The notes under the pieces are model-generated. The model was not told the origin of the DNA. It made no database searches and worked only from the letters and a program-made list of their open reading frames with translations. This document shows positions 18,792 through 28,347 of a stretch of 64,000 nucleotides of DNA, one piece after another (the stretch's first letter is position 1; the number at the start of each line of letters is the position of its first letter). The position numbers were made by a program, and so were the translations under genes. The stretch is from Pseudanabaena sp. SR411 (GTDB lineage: Bacteria > Cyanobacteriota > Cyanobacteriia > Pseudanabaenales > Pseudanabaenaceae), in NCBI RefSeq assembly GCF_002251945.1, contig NZ_NDHW01000159.1, positions 56,549 to 120,548 on the forward strand, read 5' to 3'.

Positions 18792-20165
18792 CTATTTTTC
18801 TAGCCGAGATTGCGGAATTTGAATCGTGAAAGTTGTCCCCACACCAACTTCACTATCAATAGTGATTTCACCTTGATGCAAATCAATACAACGCTTGACT
18901 AGAGCTAGTCCTAACCCAGTACCAATAATACTTTTGACATTTACACCTCGCGTAAATGGTTCAAATAAAGTGACTTGTTCCTCTGGCGAAATTCCCATAC
19001 CTTCATCTTTAACTTGAAAGGTAATCACATCGATTTTGCCATCAAGAATAAAGTCGATATTGCTGCCTACAGGTGCATACTTAATTGCATTTGATAGTAA
19101 ATTACTCAGAGCCGAATAAATTAGCGCTTCGTCTAACCAGCCGTGGGTGCGATCGCCTAAATCAATCAACTTAATCACATGTTGATACTGATCGCTCAAC
19201 TGCATATCTTCGACTAAATTTAAACAAAAAGATTGCAGTTCTAGCCAACTTGGTTGATATTCCAATTTCCCTGCATCGGCACGGGCAATGGTCAGCACAT
19301 CCGCAAACATCTGTTTCATCGCTTTTGCCGATGATTCAATCCTTGTCAAACTGCGTAAACGCGATCGCTCAATTTGACTGGATAAACTATCTTTGAGCAA
19401 CTGTGCAGAGCCTAAAATCACACTTAGCGGAGTCCGAAATTCATGGGAGACTAAAGCCAGAAATTCTAATTTAAGTTCACTTAATTCCTTCTCTTGAGCA
19501 AGCTTTTGCTGCATTCTTTCTGCTTCTTGACGCTTGAGCAACTGATGATATAGCACAAGATATACGCTTAAGAAAATCGTAAAACTAATCAATGTGCCAA
19601 CACTTTCGATCGCAAGACGATACTGCATATTATTGCCAGACCGTGCAATCCACAATTCTAAGGAGCTTTGTTCCTCAGCTTTGAGGGCGATGAATACTTC
19701 TCGTAAGGCTTCGCGATTAATTCGACTAGCGATCACCAATGGATGATTTGCGGAGAGATCGCTAGGATTAAGTCGAAATAAGGTGTTTGATGTTTGAAAT
19801 AGTTTCTGGCGTTGATCGATTAGCGATCGCAGTTGTTGAAAACGCGCATTTTGGGAAACTTGATTTCCTAAAGATTGCTCAAGATCATTCAGGATTTTTA
19901 CTAATTTGGCGATCGCTAAATTGTAACGTTCTAACTCAAAGTCTGTGCCGAAGAGCAGATAACCTCTTCTCCCAGACTCGGCTTCATTGAGAGTAGCCTG
20001 AATATCCGCAAGATGTTCTAAGGTAGAATAGGTTCTTTTAATACGCTCGGTGCTTCTAATCAATTGAATTGCATTTTGATAGGAAATCCAACTCATCGTT
20101 CCCATGATTAAAAGCGCAGCACCTAAACCACCAGCAATTAGTTTTCGTTCTAAGTTCCATTTCAT
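18792..20165 (-). CDS. Membrane sensor histidine kinase with CHASE3-like domain
   Basis: 457 residues. A first TM helix (about 8-28) is followed by a periplasmic four-helix CHASE3-like sensor (about 30-180, with the typical EAESGRRGYLLFG). A second TM (about 185-208) leads to a coiled linker, HisKA with phospho-acceptor His241 (LVSHEFRTPLS), and a HATPase with N box NLLSNAIKYAP, G1 DEGMGIS and G2 GTGLGLALV. It should autophosphorylate and pass phosphate to the response regulator encoded divergently. The two start codons are only 3 bp apart, so promoter and ribosome sites of each gene must lie inside the other. No Shine-Dalgarno sequence is visible. The signal sensed is unknown; the neighbouring ion channels hint at ionic or osmotic stress. 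Confidence 0.93.
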   Translation of the reverse strand: MKWNLERKLIAGGLGAALLIMGTMSWISYQNAIQLIRSTERIKRTYSTLEHLADIQATLNEAESGRRGYLLFGTDFELERYNLAIAKLVKILNDLEQSLGNQVSQNARFQQLRSLIDQRQKLFQTSNTLFRLNPSDLSANHPLVIASRINREALREVFIALKAEEQSSLELWIARSGNNMQYRLAIESVGTLISFTIFLSVYLVLYHQLLKRQEAERMQQKLAQEKELSELKLEFLALVSHEFRTPLSVILGSAQLLKDSLSSQIERSRLRSLTRIESSAKAMKQMFADVLTIARADAGKLEYQPSWLELQSFCLNLVEDMQLSDQYQHVIKLIDLGDRTHGWLDEALIYSALSNLLSNAIKYAPVGSNIDFILDGKIDVITFQVKDEGMGISPEEQVTLFEPFTRGVNVKSIIGTGLGLALVKRCIDLHQGEITIDSEVGVGTTFTIQIPQSRLEK

Positions 20166-20168
20166 ATT

Positions 20169-20855
20169 ATGAGAATATTGGTAGTTGAAGATGATGTACA
20201 GTTAGCTGACATGCTAACCGAAGCCCTGACCAATCAACAATTTGTCGTTGATATTGCTAATGATGGTGAGATGGCGTGGCATTGCTTAGAAACTCTAGAA
20301 TACGATCTCGTAATTTTGGATGTAACTTTGCCAAAAATCAACGGTTTGCGTCTATGTCACAAATTACGTGAAAGTAATCTCCAAAATAACGCTAATACAC
20401 CTGTGCTAATGCTGACTGCGAGAGATACGAGTGCTGACAAAATTTTGGGGCTAGATGCAGGAGCCGATGTTTATATGGTCAAACCCTTTGATATGGGTGA
20501 ACTCATGGCTCAGGTGCGCGCACTGATTCGACGGGGTGGCAAGAGCAATAGTTCGATGCTGTCATGGGGAGTCTTAGCTCTGAATATTAGTACCTATGAG
20601 GTTACTTACGACGGTGAGCCATTGTCCCTAACTCCCAAGGAATATCAACTCTTAGAACTACTAGTTTCCAGTGGGCGAAGGGTTCTCAGTCGCCCAGGTA
20701 TTATTGAGCGTCTCTGGTCACTGGATGATCCACCCAGTGAAGAAGCCGTCAAGTCCCACATTCGCAGTCTCCGCCAAAAATTTAGAATGATCGATGCTCC
20801 TGACGATCTCATTGAGACTGTACATGGTTTGGGCTATCGGCTCAAGCAATTTTAA
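20169..20855 (+). CDS. OmpR-family response regulator
   Basis: 228 residues: receiver domain (about 1-120) with acidic pocket E7-D8-D9, phospho-acceptor Asp51 (LVILDVTLPKINGL) and Lys of MVKPFD. It is joined to a winged-helix DNA-binding domain (about 130-228: LTPKEYQLLELLVSSGRR, EEAVKSHIRSLRQKF, VHGLGYRL). It is the cognate partner of the divergent kinase. The next gene on the same strand (permease) follows after 41 bp and two MscS genes follow it without gaps, so the regulator may head the operon it controls. ATG 20169 gives a complete first strand (MRILVVEDD) and leaves no upstream alternative. Confidence 0.93.
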   Translation: MRILVVEDDVQLADMLTEALTNQQFVVDIANDGEMAWHCLETLEYDLVILDVTLPKINGLRLCHKLRESNLQNNANTPVLMLTARDTSADKILGLDAGADVYMVKPFDMGELMAQVRALIRRGGKSNSSMLSWGVLALNISTYEVTYDGEPLSLTPKEYQLLELLVSSGRRVLSRPGIIERLWSLDDPPSEEAVKSHIRSLRQKFRMIDAPDDLIETVHGLGYRLKQF

Positions 20856-20896
20856 GCCTAAACCAATCTAAACCACTAAAATCAAAATCATTACTT

Positions 20897-22243
20897 ATGG
20901 ACAATTGGCAAGCTATTTTTACAGGCGTGACCTTTGTAGTAGTAATTATTCTAATTGTTACTGAGAGAGTCCATTTAACGATCGCCGCTTTTTTGGGAGC
21001 ATTACTATTAGTTGCCGCCAAAATTATGAGTTTGGAAGAAGCAACAAGGTATGTCGGTAGAAGTTATGCCACTATCAGTTTGCTATTTGGAGTGATGGTT
21101 ATGGTGCGGGCTTTTGAGCCAACCAAAATATTTGATTACTTAGCTGTCCAGATCGTGCTGCTTTCTAAAGGCAAAGGGAGTCGGTTACTGCTAGCAATTG
21201 TTGGGATTACGTCTCTGGTATGCGCTTTACTGCCCAATGCCACAACCATAACGCTTTTAGCTCCGATGATTCCACCCTTGGCAAAAGTTATTGGAATAGA
21301 TTTTGTCCCCTTGATCATTTTGATGGTAGTTGTCTCGAATAGTGCAGGACTATTAACGCTTGTGGGTGATCCTGCGACGTTTATTGTTGGTAATGCTATT
21401 AATGTCAGCTTTGCCGATTATCTGATGCGATTAAGTTTTGTTGGAGTTATCTCCATTGCTATCATTGTATGTACTTTGCCATTTTTATTTGGCAAAATCT
21501 GGCGTAAGAATATAGAAATTAGCGATCGCATCGAAGTTCCTAAAATCAATCATCCCCGTACTTTAATTATCGGCGGTCTAATTTCTCTATTTGTATTAGT
21601 CTTATTTGTGATGGGGGAATCTTTACCCACACCAATTTCCCCCGCCGCAGTTGCCTTACTAGGAGCTGGATTGTCTTTGTTTCTTTCTCATCATAACAAG
21701 ATTGACTCTATTAATCATGTTTTACGAGATGTAGATTGGAGTACATTGCTATTTTTTATGTCAACTTTTGTTTTAATTGGAGGATTACAAAAAACAGGTT
21801 TAATTGCCCAAGCTTCTAGTTTATTTGCATCAGCATTAGGAACAAATATTGCGCTAGCCGCAATAGTAGTTTTGATATCCGTGGCTGTAATTTCTAGTGT
21901 GATTCCGAATATTCCCCTTGTTGTCGCAATGGTTCCGATGATGAAGGAATACCTTGTAAATGTAGATCTAGCACCATCATGGATTCTCGTTACCAACTTT
22001 AACGGACAATTTCCCGATGAGGTTTTACCACTTTTCTACGCCATGATGTTTGGAGCTACGCTGGGCGGTAATGCAACTGTTGTAGGAGCTTCAGCTAATA
22101 TCGTTGGTGCAGGTATTTCTGAAATTCATGGTAAATCTATTTCTTTTAGTAGATTCGCTAAATATGGTATTCCTATAGCTGCTTTACAAATTCTTGGGGC
22201 AGCTATTTTCATCAGTGTTAGGTTCCTAGTCTTTGCAAAATAG
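20897..22243 (+). CDS. ArsB/NhaD-SLC13 type ion transporter
   Basis: 448 residues with about 11-12 hydrophobic helices from the N-terminus on. Features of the ion-transporter superfamily that includes ArsB, NhaD and SLC13 are the two related re-entrant regions: LLPNATTITLLAPMIPPL with SAGLLTLVGDPATFIVG, and IPNIPLVVAMVPMM with GATLGGNATVVGASANIV. The family moves anions, citrate, arsenite or Na+/H+. The substrate cannot be told from sequence alone, although proximity to two MscS channels and a two-component system favours an ion-homeostasis role. It is followed after 6 bp by the first MscS gene. Confidence 0.85.
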   Translation: MDNWQAIFTGVTFVVVIILIVTERVHLTIAAFLGALLLVAAKIMSLEEATRYVGRSYATISLLFGVMVMVRAFEPTKIFDYLAVQIVLLSKGKGSRLLLAIVGITSLVCALLPNATTITLLAPMIPPLAKVIGIDFVPLIILMVVVSNSAGLLTLVGDPATFIVGNAINVSFADYLMRLSFVGVISIAIIVCTLPFLFGKIWRKNIEISDRIEVPKINHPRTLIIGGLISLFVLVLFVMGESLPTPISPAAVALLGAGLSLFLSHHNKIDSINHVLRDVDWSTLLFFMSTFVLIGGLQKTGLIAQASSLFASALGTNIALAAIVVLISVAVISSVIPNIPLVVAMVPMMKEYLVNVDLAPSWILVTNFNGQFPDEVLPLFYAMMFGATLGGNATVVGASANIVGAGISEIHGKSISFSRFAKYGIPIAALQILGAAIFISVRFLVFAK

Positions 22244-22249
22244 AAAAAT

Positions 22250-23935
22250 ATGTTCAACCGTTTCATCCAAACTAAAATCCACTTTTGGAAGAAGTGGTTT
22301 CGTACTGCTGGTTTATTTATTGGCGCGATCGCACTAACACTCTTTCTTTCCCATAATCAAAGTGCTTGGGGGCAAGCCGAACTTTTAAAACTAAATTGGT
22401 TAACAGGACAAAAAAAAACTGATGTGTCTAGTGTTGATCATGCTGTAGTCACTCTGGATGGCTATAAATTGTTTGTACTAGCATCTCCTAGCACTAATCA
22501 AAAATTTCCACTGGAGCAGCGTGTACAGGGGATTGAAGATGAGCTGAATCGCATTGCTAATAGCAACTTTGACCCCGCTAGTTTGCAGGTGACGGCAAAT
22601 ATTGATGAGCAAAGTGGACAGCCCGTTATTTCAATAGGTGATCGCTACTTGATGACCGTAACAACGATGGATGCTCAACTGCAAGGACGAGATCCGCAAG
22701 GCTGGGCAAATCAAATAGCAATAATTCTGCGTGAGGCTTTGACTAGAGCCAGACAAGAGCGCCAACCTCAATTTTTAATCAATCGGGGATTAATTACGGC
22801 TGGGATCATTCTGGTAATGTTCATCGCATTGCGGTTGAATACTTACTGGCAGGGGCGTTTAAAGTTACAGAAAGAAACGATTAAGGCGCATATGGAACAT
22901 GAAGCACCGCCATACCTTGATTCTGTCGCGGTGATCGATTTGCAACAACAACTGACGCAACAACAAAAAGCTAATCTCAGCGATCTCAAAAGACGAGTTT
23001 TGGAGCTAGGCTATGTGGGTGTTTTGGGCAGTGGTATCTTCATAGTTTTGGGTCTGTTTCCCTATAGTCGTTGGTTACAAACTTTCTTACTATCAACTCC
23101 TCTGCAAATTGTGGCGATCGCCTTCGTGACTTATTTGTTAATTCGGATTAGTAACCTGTTAATCGAACGTTTTTCTGGTTTCTTGAAAGCTAGGGATTTT
23201 GCTATGTTAAAACCCTATCAACGCTTGGATTTACGAGTATCGACGGTTTCGCAGGTTCTCCGAAATATTACTGGTATTATTTGGTTTGGATTGGGAGTTC
23301 TCGCGATTCTCTCCTCCATTGGGTTTGATTTAGTGCCACTCCTCGCAGGTGCGGGGATCATTGGGCTAGCAATTTCTTTTGCGGCTCAGGGATTAATTAA
23401 GGACATCATCAATGGATTTTTAATTATTCTCGAAGATCAGTATGCAGTTGGAGATGTAATCGTCATCGGTGATTTAGGTGGATTGGTAGAAAGCATGAAC
23501 CTCCGTGTTACGCAAATTCGCAATAATGAAGGTCAATTGATAACGATCCCCAATAGTGCAATTTCGATCGTCCAGAACCTTTCTAAAGACTGGGCGCGGG
23601 TAGATTTGAGCATTCGGGTTGCCTATGATACTAATCCTGATCAAGCTCTGGATGTGTTACGAAAATTAGCCCAAGAGATTTATCAAGAGCAGATTTGGCG
23701 AGAGAAGATTATCGAACCACCTGAAGTTTTAGGTATTGATGATTTGCAGCATTCAGGGATGTTAATTCGGATTTGGATTAAAACCCAACCGCTTCAGCAA
23801 TGGGCAGTGGGCAGAGAATTTCGTCGTCGCCTCAAGTTAGTTCTGGAACAAGAAAACATTGCGATCGGTATTCCCCAACAGGCTTTTTTGCTAGAAAACA
23901 CCTTTACGCTCAATCCTGAGAAACCTAATTTATGA
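22250..23935 (+). CDS. MscS-family mechanosensitive channel with periplasmic extension
   Basis: 561 residues. A signal/TM segment (about 18-43) is followed by a periplasmic domain of about 130 residues, then TM helices at about 180-198, 250-268 and 280-300. The pore helix and beta domain read LLAGAGIIGLAISFAAQGLI and YAVGDVIVIGDLGGLVESMN, with PNSAISIVQNLS as in MscS. It should release solutes on membrane tension. It is sandwiched between the ion transporter and a second MscS gene with a 4-base overlap (ATGA), so all three are one transcript. The long periplasmic domain resembles the larger cyanobacterial MscS paralogues more than the short E. coli form. Confidence 0.9.
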   Translation: MFNRFIQTKIHFWKKWFRTAGLFIGAIALTLFLSHNQSAWGQAELLKLNWLTGQKKTDVSSVDHAVVTLDGYKLFVLASPSTNQKFPLEQRVQGIEDELNRIANSNFDPASLQVTANIDEQSGQPVISIGDRYLMTVTTMDAQLQGRDPQGWANQIAIILREALTRARQERQPQFLINRGLITAGIILVMFIALRLNTYWQGRLKLQKETIKAHMEHEAPPYLDSVAVIDLQQQLTQQQKANLSDLKRRVLELGYVGVLGSGIFIVLGLFPYSRWLQTFLLSTPLQIVAIAFVTYLLIRISNLLIERFSGFLKARDFAMLKPYQRLDLRVSTVSQVLRNITGIIWFGLGVLAILSSIGFDLVPLLAGAGIIGLAISFAAQGLIKDIINGFLIILEDQYAVGDVIVIGDLGGLVESMNLRVTQIRNNEGQLITIPNSAISIVQNLSKDWARVDLSIRVAYDTNPDQALDVLRKLAQEIYQEQIWREKIIEPPEVLGIDDLQHSGMLIRIWIKTQPLQQWAVGREFRRRLKLVLEQENIAIGIPQQAFLLENTFTLNPEKPNL

Positions 23936-25083
23936 TCATTTTGCCAATTGTAATTATTGTGGGTGCGATCGCCATTTCTTGGGGCTTGGGAATGTTGCGG
24001 CGATACTTATCGCGTACCCTCAAACAGAAGTTAGCAGGCACGGAACGCGAGTCAATTACCAAGGGATTAGATTTATTTTTTACCGTAATTTTGTCGATCG
24101 CTCGGATCTCCGTTTGGGTAGCTGCTGTTCTCTATATTGCCGATCTTTTTGCCGATTCCCGCGCCATCAGCCAACAAATTCGGGATGTCTTGGCATCTAG
24201 TTTTAACGCACCAGTCTTGACCCTTGGCAAAAGCTCCTATTCAATCATCAATCTATCGATTTTAGGCGCATTGCTATTTGGCTTAATCCTTCTCGTTAGA
24301 GCGATTATCGATATCTTTAAAGATCGCGTGCTTAGCATTGCTGGGCTAAATCGTGGCGCACAGGAAGCGATCGCCGTAATTGTGCAGTACACCCTGATCT
24401 TTATCGGCACATTGGTTTTATTGCAGATCTGGGGACTAGACTTGAGTTCGCTCACGATTTTGGCTAGTGCCTTGAGTATTGGTTTAGGTATTGGCTTACA
24501 AAATATTGCCAAAAACTTTGGTAGCGGCTTAATTCTGGTGTTTGAGCGTCCGATTCAAGTGGGAGATTTTATTGAAGTTGGAGATTTGCATGGCACTGTC
24601 GAAAGAATTGGGGCAAGGAGTACCGAGATTCGCACCTTAGATCGCGTCTCCATTATTGTGCCGAATTCACGATTTCTTGATAGTGAAGTGATTAATTGGA
24701 GTCATGGCAATCCGATCTCAAGGATACATTTACCCCTAGGAGTTGCCTATGGCTCCGATCCCCAGCATGTGCGAACAGTGTTGATAGAAGCGGCTAGCGA
24801 ACATCCCAAGGTATTAGCGTCTCCTGCTCCTAGCCTATTATTCAAAGGTTTTGGTGATAGCTCCTTAGATTTTGAGTTATTAGTTTGGACAGCGGAACCC
24901 GACAAGCAATTTTTGCTCAAAAGTGATTTATATTTTCTGATCTATGAAGTCCTTAACCAAAATCAAATCGAAATTCCTTTTCCACAGCGTGATCTCCATT
25001 TGCGATCGGGCAAAGTAGAGATGTCTTCCCAACTGGAGTCTGCGTTGCTGGGACTAGCTGATAACTTATCCAAACCCAAATAG
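23932..25083 (+). CDS. MscS-family mechanosensitive channel
   Basis: 383 residues. There are TM helices at about 1-20, 40-65, 95-125 and 140-165. The pore helix LASALSIGLGIGLQNIAKNF is followed by the beta domain FERPIQVGDFIEVGDLHGTV and the conserved VPNSRFLDSEVINWS. It has no periplasmic domain, unlike its upstream neighbour, with which it overlaps by four bases. It may form its own heptamer or work as a second tension threshold. The C-terminus (about residue 370 on) is predicted cytoplasmic. The stop codon lies inside the terminator stem. Confidence 0.92.
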   Translation: MIILPIVIIVGAIAISWGLGMLRRYLSRTLKQKLAGTERESITKGLDLFFTVILSIARISVWVAAVLYIADLFADSRAISQQIRDVLASSFNAPVLTLGKSSYSIINLSILGALLFGLILLVRAIIDIFKDRVLSIAGLNRGAQEAIAVIVQYTLIFIGTLVLLQIWGLDLSSLTILASALSIGLGIGLQNIAKNFGSGLILVFERPIQVGDFIEVGDLHGTVERIGARSTEIRTLDRVSIIVPNSRFLDSEVINWSHGNPISRIHLPLGVAYGSDPQHVRTVLIEAASEHPKVLASPAPSLLFKGFGDSSLDFELLVWTAEPDKQFLLKSDLYFLIYEVLNQNQIEIPFPQRDLHLRSGKVEMSSQLESALLGLADNLSKPK

Positions 25084-25118
25084 ATAAAGGCGGCGCAAAG
25101 CGCCGCCTTTATCTATTT
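25078..25118 (+). terminator. Terminator after the transporter/MscS operon
   Basis: A perfect 19-bp stem with crown GGCGGCGC-AAA-GCGCCGCC. The TAG stop of the MscS gene is inside the 5' arm, and an ATTT tail follows. It belongs to the GGCGC hairpin family seen throughout the window. Confidence 0.8.
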
Positions 25119-25217
25119 GAAGAAATCCCCCCGATTTCTCTCCGATCGCTCCCCAAAATTAGTCGTGGCGATCATTCACAATAGTTGGGTTGATAGTCTT
25201 TGCTAAAAAGCTACTCC

Positions 25218-26075
25218 ATGATGAATTCTACTAATCAATTTCTCCTAATTACCGATTTAGACAACACCCTTGTGGGCGATGATCTTGCCACCAAGAGGTT
25301 AAATCAGTATCTCGTCGATCGTCGTGAACATTATGTGGTGGTCTACGCGACTGGACGCTCCTATAATTCGGCAAAGCAGTTAAAGCGAGAACGTGAACTC
25401 ATCGAACCCGACTACTGGATTACAGGGGTTGGCACAGAAATATACTTCCAAGATTGTCTAGATTTTAATTGGGCAAATCAAATTAATACAGACTGGCAAA
25501 GAGAGGCGATCGCATCCTTTGTGACTAGTCGATTTCCCCAACTCAAACTCCAAGCCAAGGAAGAGCAAAATCCGTGGAAATTAAGTTTCGATTTATTAGA
25601 TTCGGCTCATGAGCCAATCTCACAATTGCAAGCGGTGGGCAAAATAAATAGGGGATATGTTGAATGTCTAGCTACAGCCCGTTCTATCACCCTAACCACT
25701 AGCGATCGCCCAACCAATGGCACGATTAATCAATTGGTTAATAGCTTGCAAGCGATGAAATTCAAAGCTCAAGTAATTTTTAGCAGCAATGTTGATTTGG
25801 ATATTTTGCCTGTGAAGGCAAATAAAGGGAATGCAGTGCAATACATTCAACAAAAATTAGGCATGGCAGCTAATAGAACTTTAGTATGTGGCGACTCAGG
25901 CAATGATATTAGTATGTTTCAACAGCCTGTATGTGGAGTAATTGTGAACAATGCTCAACTTGAGTTAATTGAATGGTATCAAGCTCATGCTGACGAGCAT
26001 CATTATTTTGCGAAGAATGCCTATGCCAACGGCATTTTTGAGGCTTTGCAAAAGTTTAAGCTTATTTTGGAATAA
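25218..26075 (+). CDS. Sucrose-6-phosphate phosphatase (HAD superfamily)
   Basis: 285 residues from the ATG-ATG pair at 25218; an upstream TTG at 25200 is less likely. HAD motif I is LLITDLDNTLVGDD (Asp13 nucleophile, Asp15 acid/base), motif II TGRS, and motif IV GDSGNDISMF with Asp metal ligands. The C2-type cap between carries the substrate-side region WITGVGTEIYF typical of plant and cyanobacterial SPP. It hydrolyses sucrose-6F-phosphate to sucrose in the cytosol, the last step of sucrose synthesis used for osmoprotection. The nearest candidate synthase is the GT4 gene at 16.6 kb. Mannosyl-3-phosphoglycerate phosphatase-like or glucosylglycerol-phosphate roles are less likely alternatives. 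Confidence 0.82.
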   Translation: MMNSTNQFLLITDLDNTLVGDDLATKRLNQYLVDRREHYVVVYATGRSYNSAKQLKRERELIEPDYWITGVGTEIYFQDCLDFNWANQINTDWQREAIASFVTSRFPQLKLQAKEEQNPWKLSFDLLDSAHEPISQLQAVGKINRGYVECLATARSITLTTSDRPTNGTINQLVNSLQAMKFKAQVIFSSNVDLDILPVKANKGNAVQYIQQKLGMAANRTLVCGDSGNDISMFQQPVCGVIVNNAQLELIEWYQAHADEHHYFAKNAYANGIFEALQKFKLILE

Positions 26076-26082
26076 GTACTAC

Positions 26083-26637
26083 TTAGTCGTTAGCCACATT
26101 TCGTAAAATTGCGACCGTTTCTTGCTGATTGCCATCCCAAGCCCACATCATCGCTGTCCAACCATTGCGATCCTGTGCGTTTAGTCTTGCTCCTGATGCA
26201 ATTAGCGATCTCACAATTTCGCTATAACCTTGACCAGCCGCCCACATCAGAGGAGTCCATCCATACTTATTGCGCGTATTCGGATTTGCGCCTGACACTA
26301 ATAAAACCCGCACCACATCAGTATGTCCATTCATCGCCGCCCATAGGATCGGTGTCCAGCCATATTCATCGCGGACATTGACATCGGTTGCTTGAGAAAT
26401 TAGTGATCGCACATCCTTAAGGTTGCCATTTTGAGCAGCAATTAGTAATTGAGCATTTAGTAATTGAGTATTGGGATTTTGTTTAGTTTTTTGTGACTTA
26501 ATTTGCTGAGTTTGATGATTAATTGGCTTGATAGCATTAAAGTTTTGGGGTAACTCCTCTGCATAAACTTTCGTACTAAAGCAGAGAACTAAGCTACAAG
26601 CTAATAAAAAATTTGAGCGTTTCAAACAAGAATTCAT
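26083..26637 (-). CDS. Secreted ankyrin-repeat protein
   Basis: 184 residues. A signal peptide (about 1-26, ending VYAEE) is followed by a Gln/Asn/Lys-rich linker and four consecutive ankyrin units from about residue 58 (LLIAAQNGNLKDVRSLI, GWTPILWAAMNGHTDVVRVL, GWTPLMWAAGQGYSEIVRSL, GWTAMMWAW). The units are unusually Trp-rich at the TPLMWAA turn. It is a predicted periplasmic protein-binding module with no catalytic domain. It converges on the sucrose-phosphatase gene with 7 bp between stops and is divergent from the PucC-type gene. The partner is unknown. Confidence 0.88.
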   Translation of the reverse strand: MNSCLKRSNFLLACSLVLCFSTKVYAEELPQNFNAIKPINHQTQQIKSQKTKQNPNTQLLNAQLLIAAQNGNLKDVRSLISQATDVNVRDEYGWTPILWAAMNGHTDVVRVLLVSGANPNTRNKYGWTPLMWAAGQGYSEIVRSLIASGARLNAQDRNGWTAMMWAWDGNQQETVAILRNVAND

Positions 26638-26653
26638 AGATTTATCCCCATCT

Positions 26654-26699
26654 CAAGTTGATCAACTTGATTGGTTGTGGTGCAAGCACCACAACCCAA
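26654..26699. repeat. Tandem palindromes between ankyrin and PucC genes
   Basis: CAAGTTGATCAACTTG is a perfect 16-bp palindrome (26654-26669). Immediately after it, TTGGTTGTGGTGC and GCACCACAACC pair around AA with one bulge (26671-26699). They lie in the divergent promoter region and could act as operators or as part of a repeat element. Confidence 0.5.
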
Positions 26700-26810
26700 T
26701 CAAGATTGATTTAGAGTCTAGGGGGCTGGTTTGGCGATCGGCTAGCGCAATTCTGCGGAAGTTTGAGATAATAGTGTTTTTACTGATTTTTTTAATTTCA
26801 ATCGCAACCG

Positions 26811-28292
26811 ATGAATAACCAAGTCGATATCGCAAATTTAGACGAAACCCCGTCCCAAATACCGCCTAAATTGCCGCTGATCCAAATGTTTCGGATCGGG
26901 CTATTTCAAATGGGCTTAGGAATTATGTCTTTGCTGATCGCAGGGTTGTTGAACCGTGTGATGATCAACGAACTAGCGATTCCTGCTACCCTCGCCGCCG
27001 TGTTTATTGCGATGCCGCTATTTGTGTCTCCGACGCGAGTTTGGTTTGGGCAGACCTCCGATGCTAAAACGATATTCGGAACCCATCGCTCAGGCTATGT
27101 CTGGATTGGAGCCGTGATCTTTGCTGTAGTTGCTTTTTTGACTACACAGGTGATGTGGCAATTGGGACGTAGTGTGTATGAGATTGGCTGGAATGGTGTC
27201 ACCTATGGCTGGGTGATCGCCTTGGCTGCTATGTTTGCGCTGTATGGAATGTCGATTAGTCTAAGTTCCACACCTTTTGCCGCAATGTTAGTGGATGTGT
27301 CTGACGAAGAGGATCGCTCTAAACTAGTGGGCATTGTCTGGTCGATGTTGATGGTGGGAATTGTGATTGGGGCGATCGTGGTTTCTCGTTTGCTGCAATG
27401 TTCAGAAGCACCACCTAGTAATATTTCTATTTATACTGATGCTACTAAGCTCGCCACATTACAAAAAACAATTAATTTTGTATTCATGGTCATTCCTGTA
27501 GCGGTAGTTGGTTTATCGCTGTTCGCTACCTATGGCATTGAGCAGAAGTATTCCCGTTATAAGTTGCGTGTTGCCGAAAATCACATTCTCAATGGAACCA
27601 CTGCCACAGAGGATAAACTTAGTCTTGGTAAAGCTTTACGAGTGTTGACCGCCAGCAAACAAACAGGTTTATTCTTCTCATTCTTGCTAATGATGACCGT
27701 TGGTATTTTCATGCAGGATGCAATTATGGAACCCTTTGGTGGTGCTGTGTTTGGCATGAGCATTTGTAAAACCACACAACTTAATGCCGCTTTTGGCACA
27801 GGAACCTTAATTGGGTTGAGTTCTTCAGGATTCTTGATTGTGCCGCGCCTTGGTAAGCAAAATTCCACCAAACTAGGTTGTTACTTAGTTGCTGGTAGTT
27901 GCGCCTTATTATTAATTGCAGGATTTACCCAAAAAATCCCCGTCTTACAAGGCGCTTTAACTCTATTTGGATTTGCCTCTGGAATTACCACTTCAGGAGC
28001 TTTGAGTCTAATGCTTGACCTCACAGCAGCGGAAACTGCGGGAACCTTTATCGGTGCTTGGGGACTATCTCAAGCGATCGCCAGAGGACTTGCCACAGTT
28101 ACAGGTGGTGTGGTGCTAGATATTGGCAAAAAAATCTTCAGTTTGCCGACATTAGCTTATAGTTTTGTTTTTGTTTGCGAAGCCGCAGTGATGATTTTTG
28201 CCGTATTTCTATTAAGTCGAGTCAATGTCCAAGAATTTCGCACCGATGCCAAACAAGCGATCGCGGCTGTATTCTCTAACGAAATCGACTAA
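26811..28292 (+). CDS. PucC/BCH-type (bacterio)chlorophyll-associated MFS transporter
   Basis: 493 residues with 12 hydrophobic segments. Family hallmarks are RIGLFQMGLGIMSLLIAGLL near residue 30, SPTRVWFGQTSDAKTIFGTHR near residue 75 and VWIGAVIFAVVAF. The C-terminal half carries FMQDAIMEPFGGAVFGMS, typical of the PucC family. Members assist delivery or assembly of chlorophyll into antenna complexes, and cyanobacteria have several paralogues. It is monocistronic. ATG 26811 is followed by about 20 cytoplasmic residues before the first helix, as is usual. Confidence 0.9.
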   Translation: MNNQVDIANLDETPSQIPPKLPLIQMFRIGLFQMGLGIMSLLIAGLLNRVMINELAIPATLAAVFIAMPLFVSPTRVWFGQTSDAKTIFGTHRSGYVWIGAVIFAVVAFLTTQVMWQLGRSVYEIGWNGVTYGWVIALAAMFALYGMSISLSSTPFAAMLVDVSDEEDRSKLVGIVWSMLMVGIVIGAIVVSRLLQCSEAPPSNISIYTDATKLATLQKTINFVFMVIPVAVVGLSLFATYGIEQKYSRYKLRVAENHILNGTTATEDKLSLGKALRVLTASKQTGLFFSFLLMMTVGIFMQDAIMEPFGGAVFGMSICKTTQLNAAFGTGTLIGLSSSGFLIVPRLGKQNSTKLGCYLVAGSCALLLIAGFTQKIPVLQGALTLFGFASGITTSGALSLMLDLTAAETAGTFIGAWGLSQAIARGLATVTGGVVLDIGKKIFSLPTLAYSFVFVCEAAVMIFAVFLLSRVNVQEFRTDAKQAIAAVFSNEID

Positions 28293-28347
28293 ATAAATAC
28301 AATTCTCTGCTTTCTGATTATGTTCATGGTGAATAATACCTAGACCT

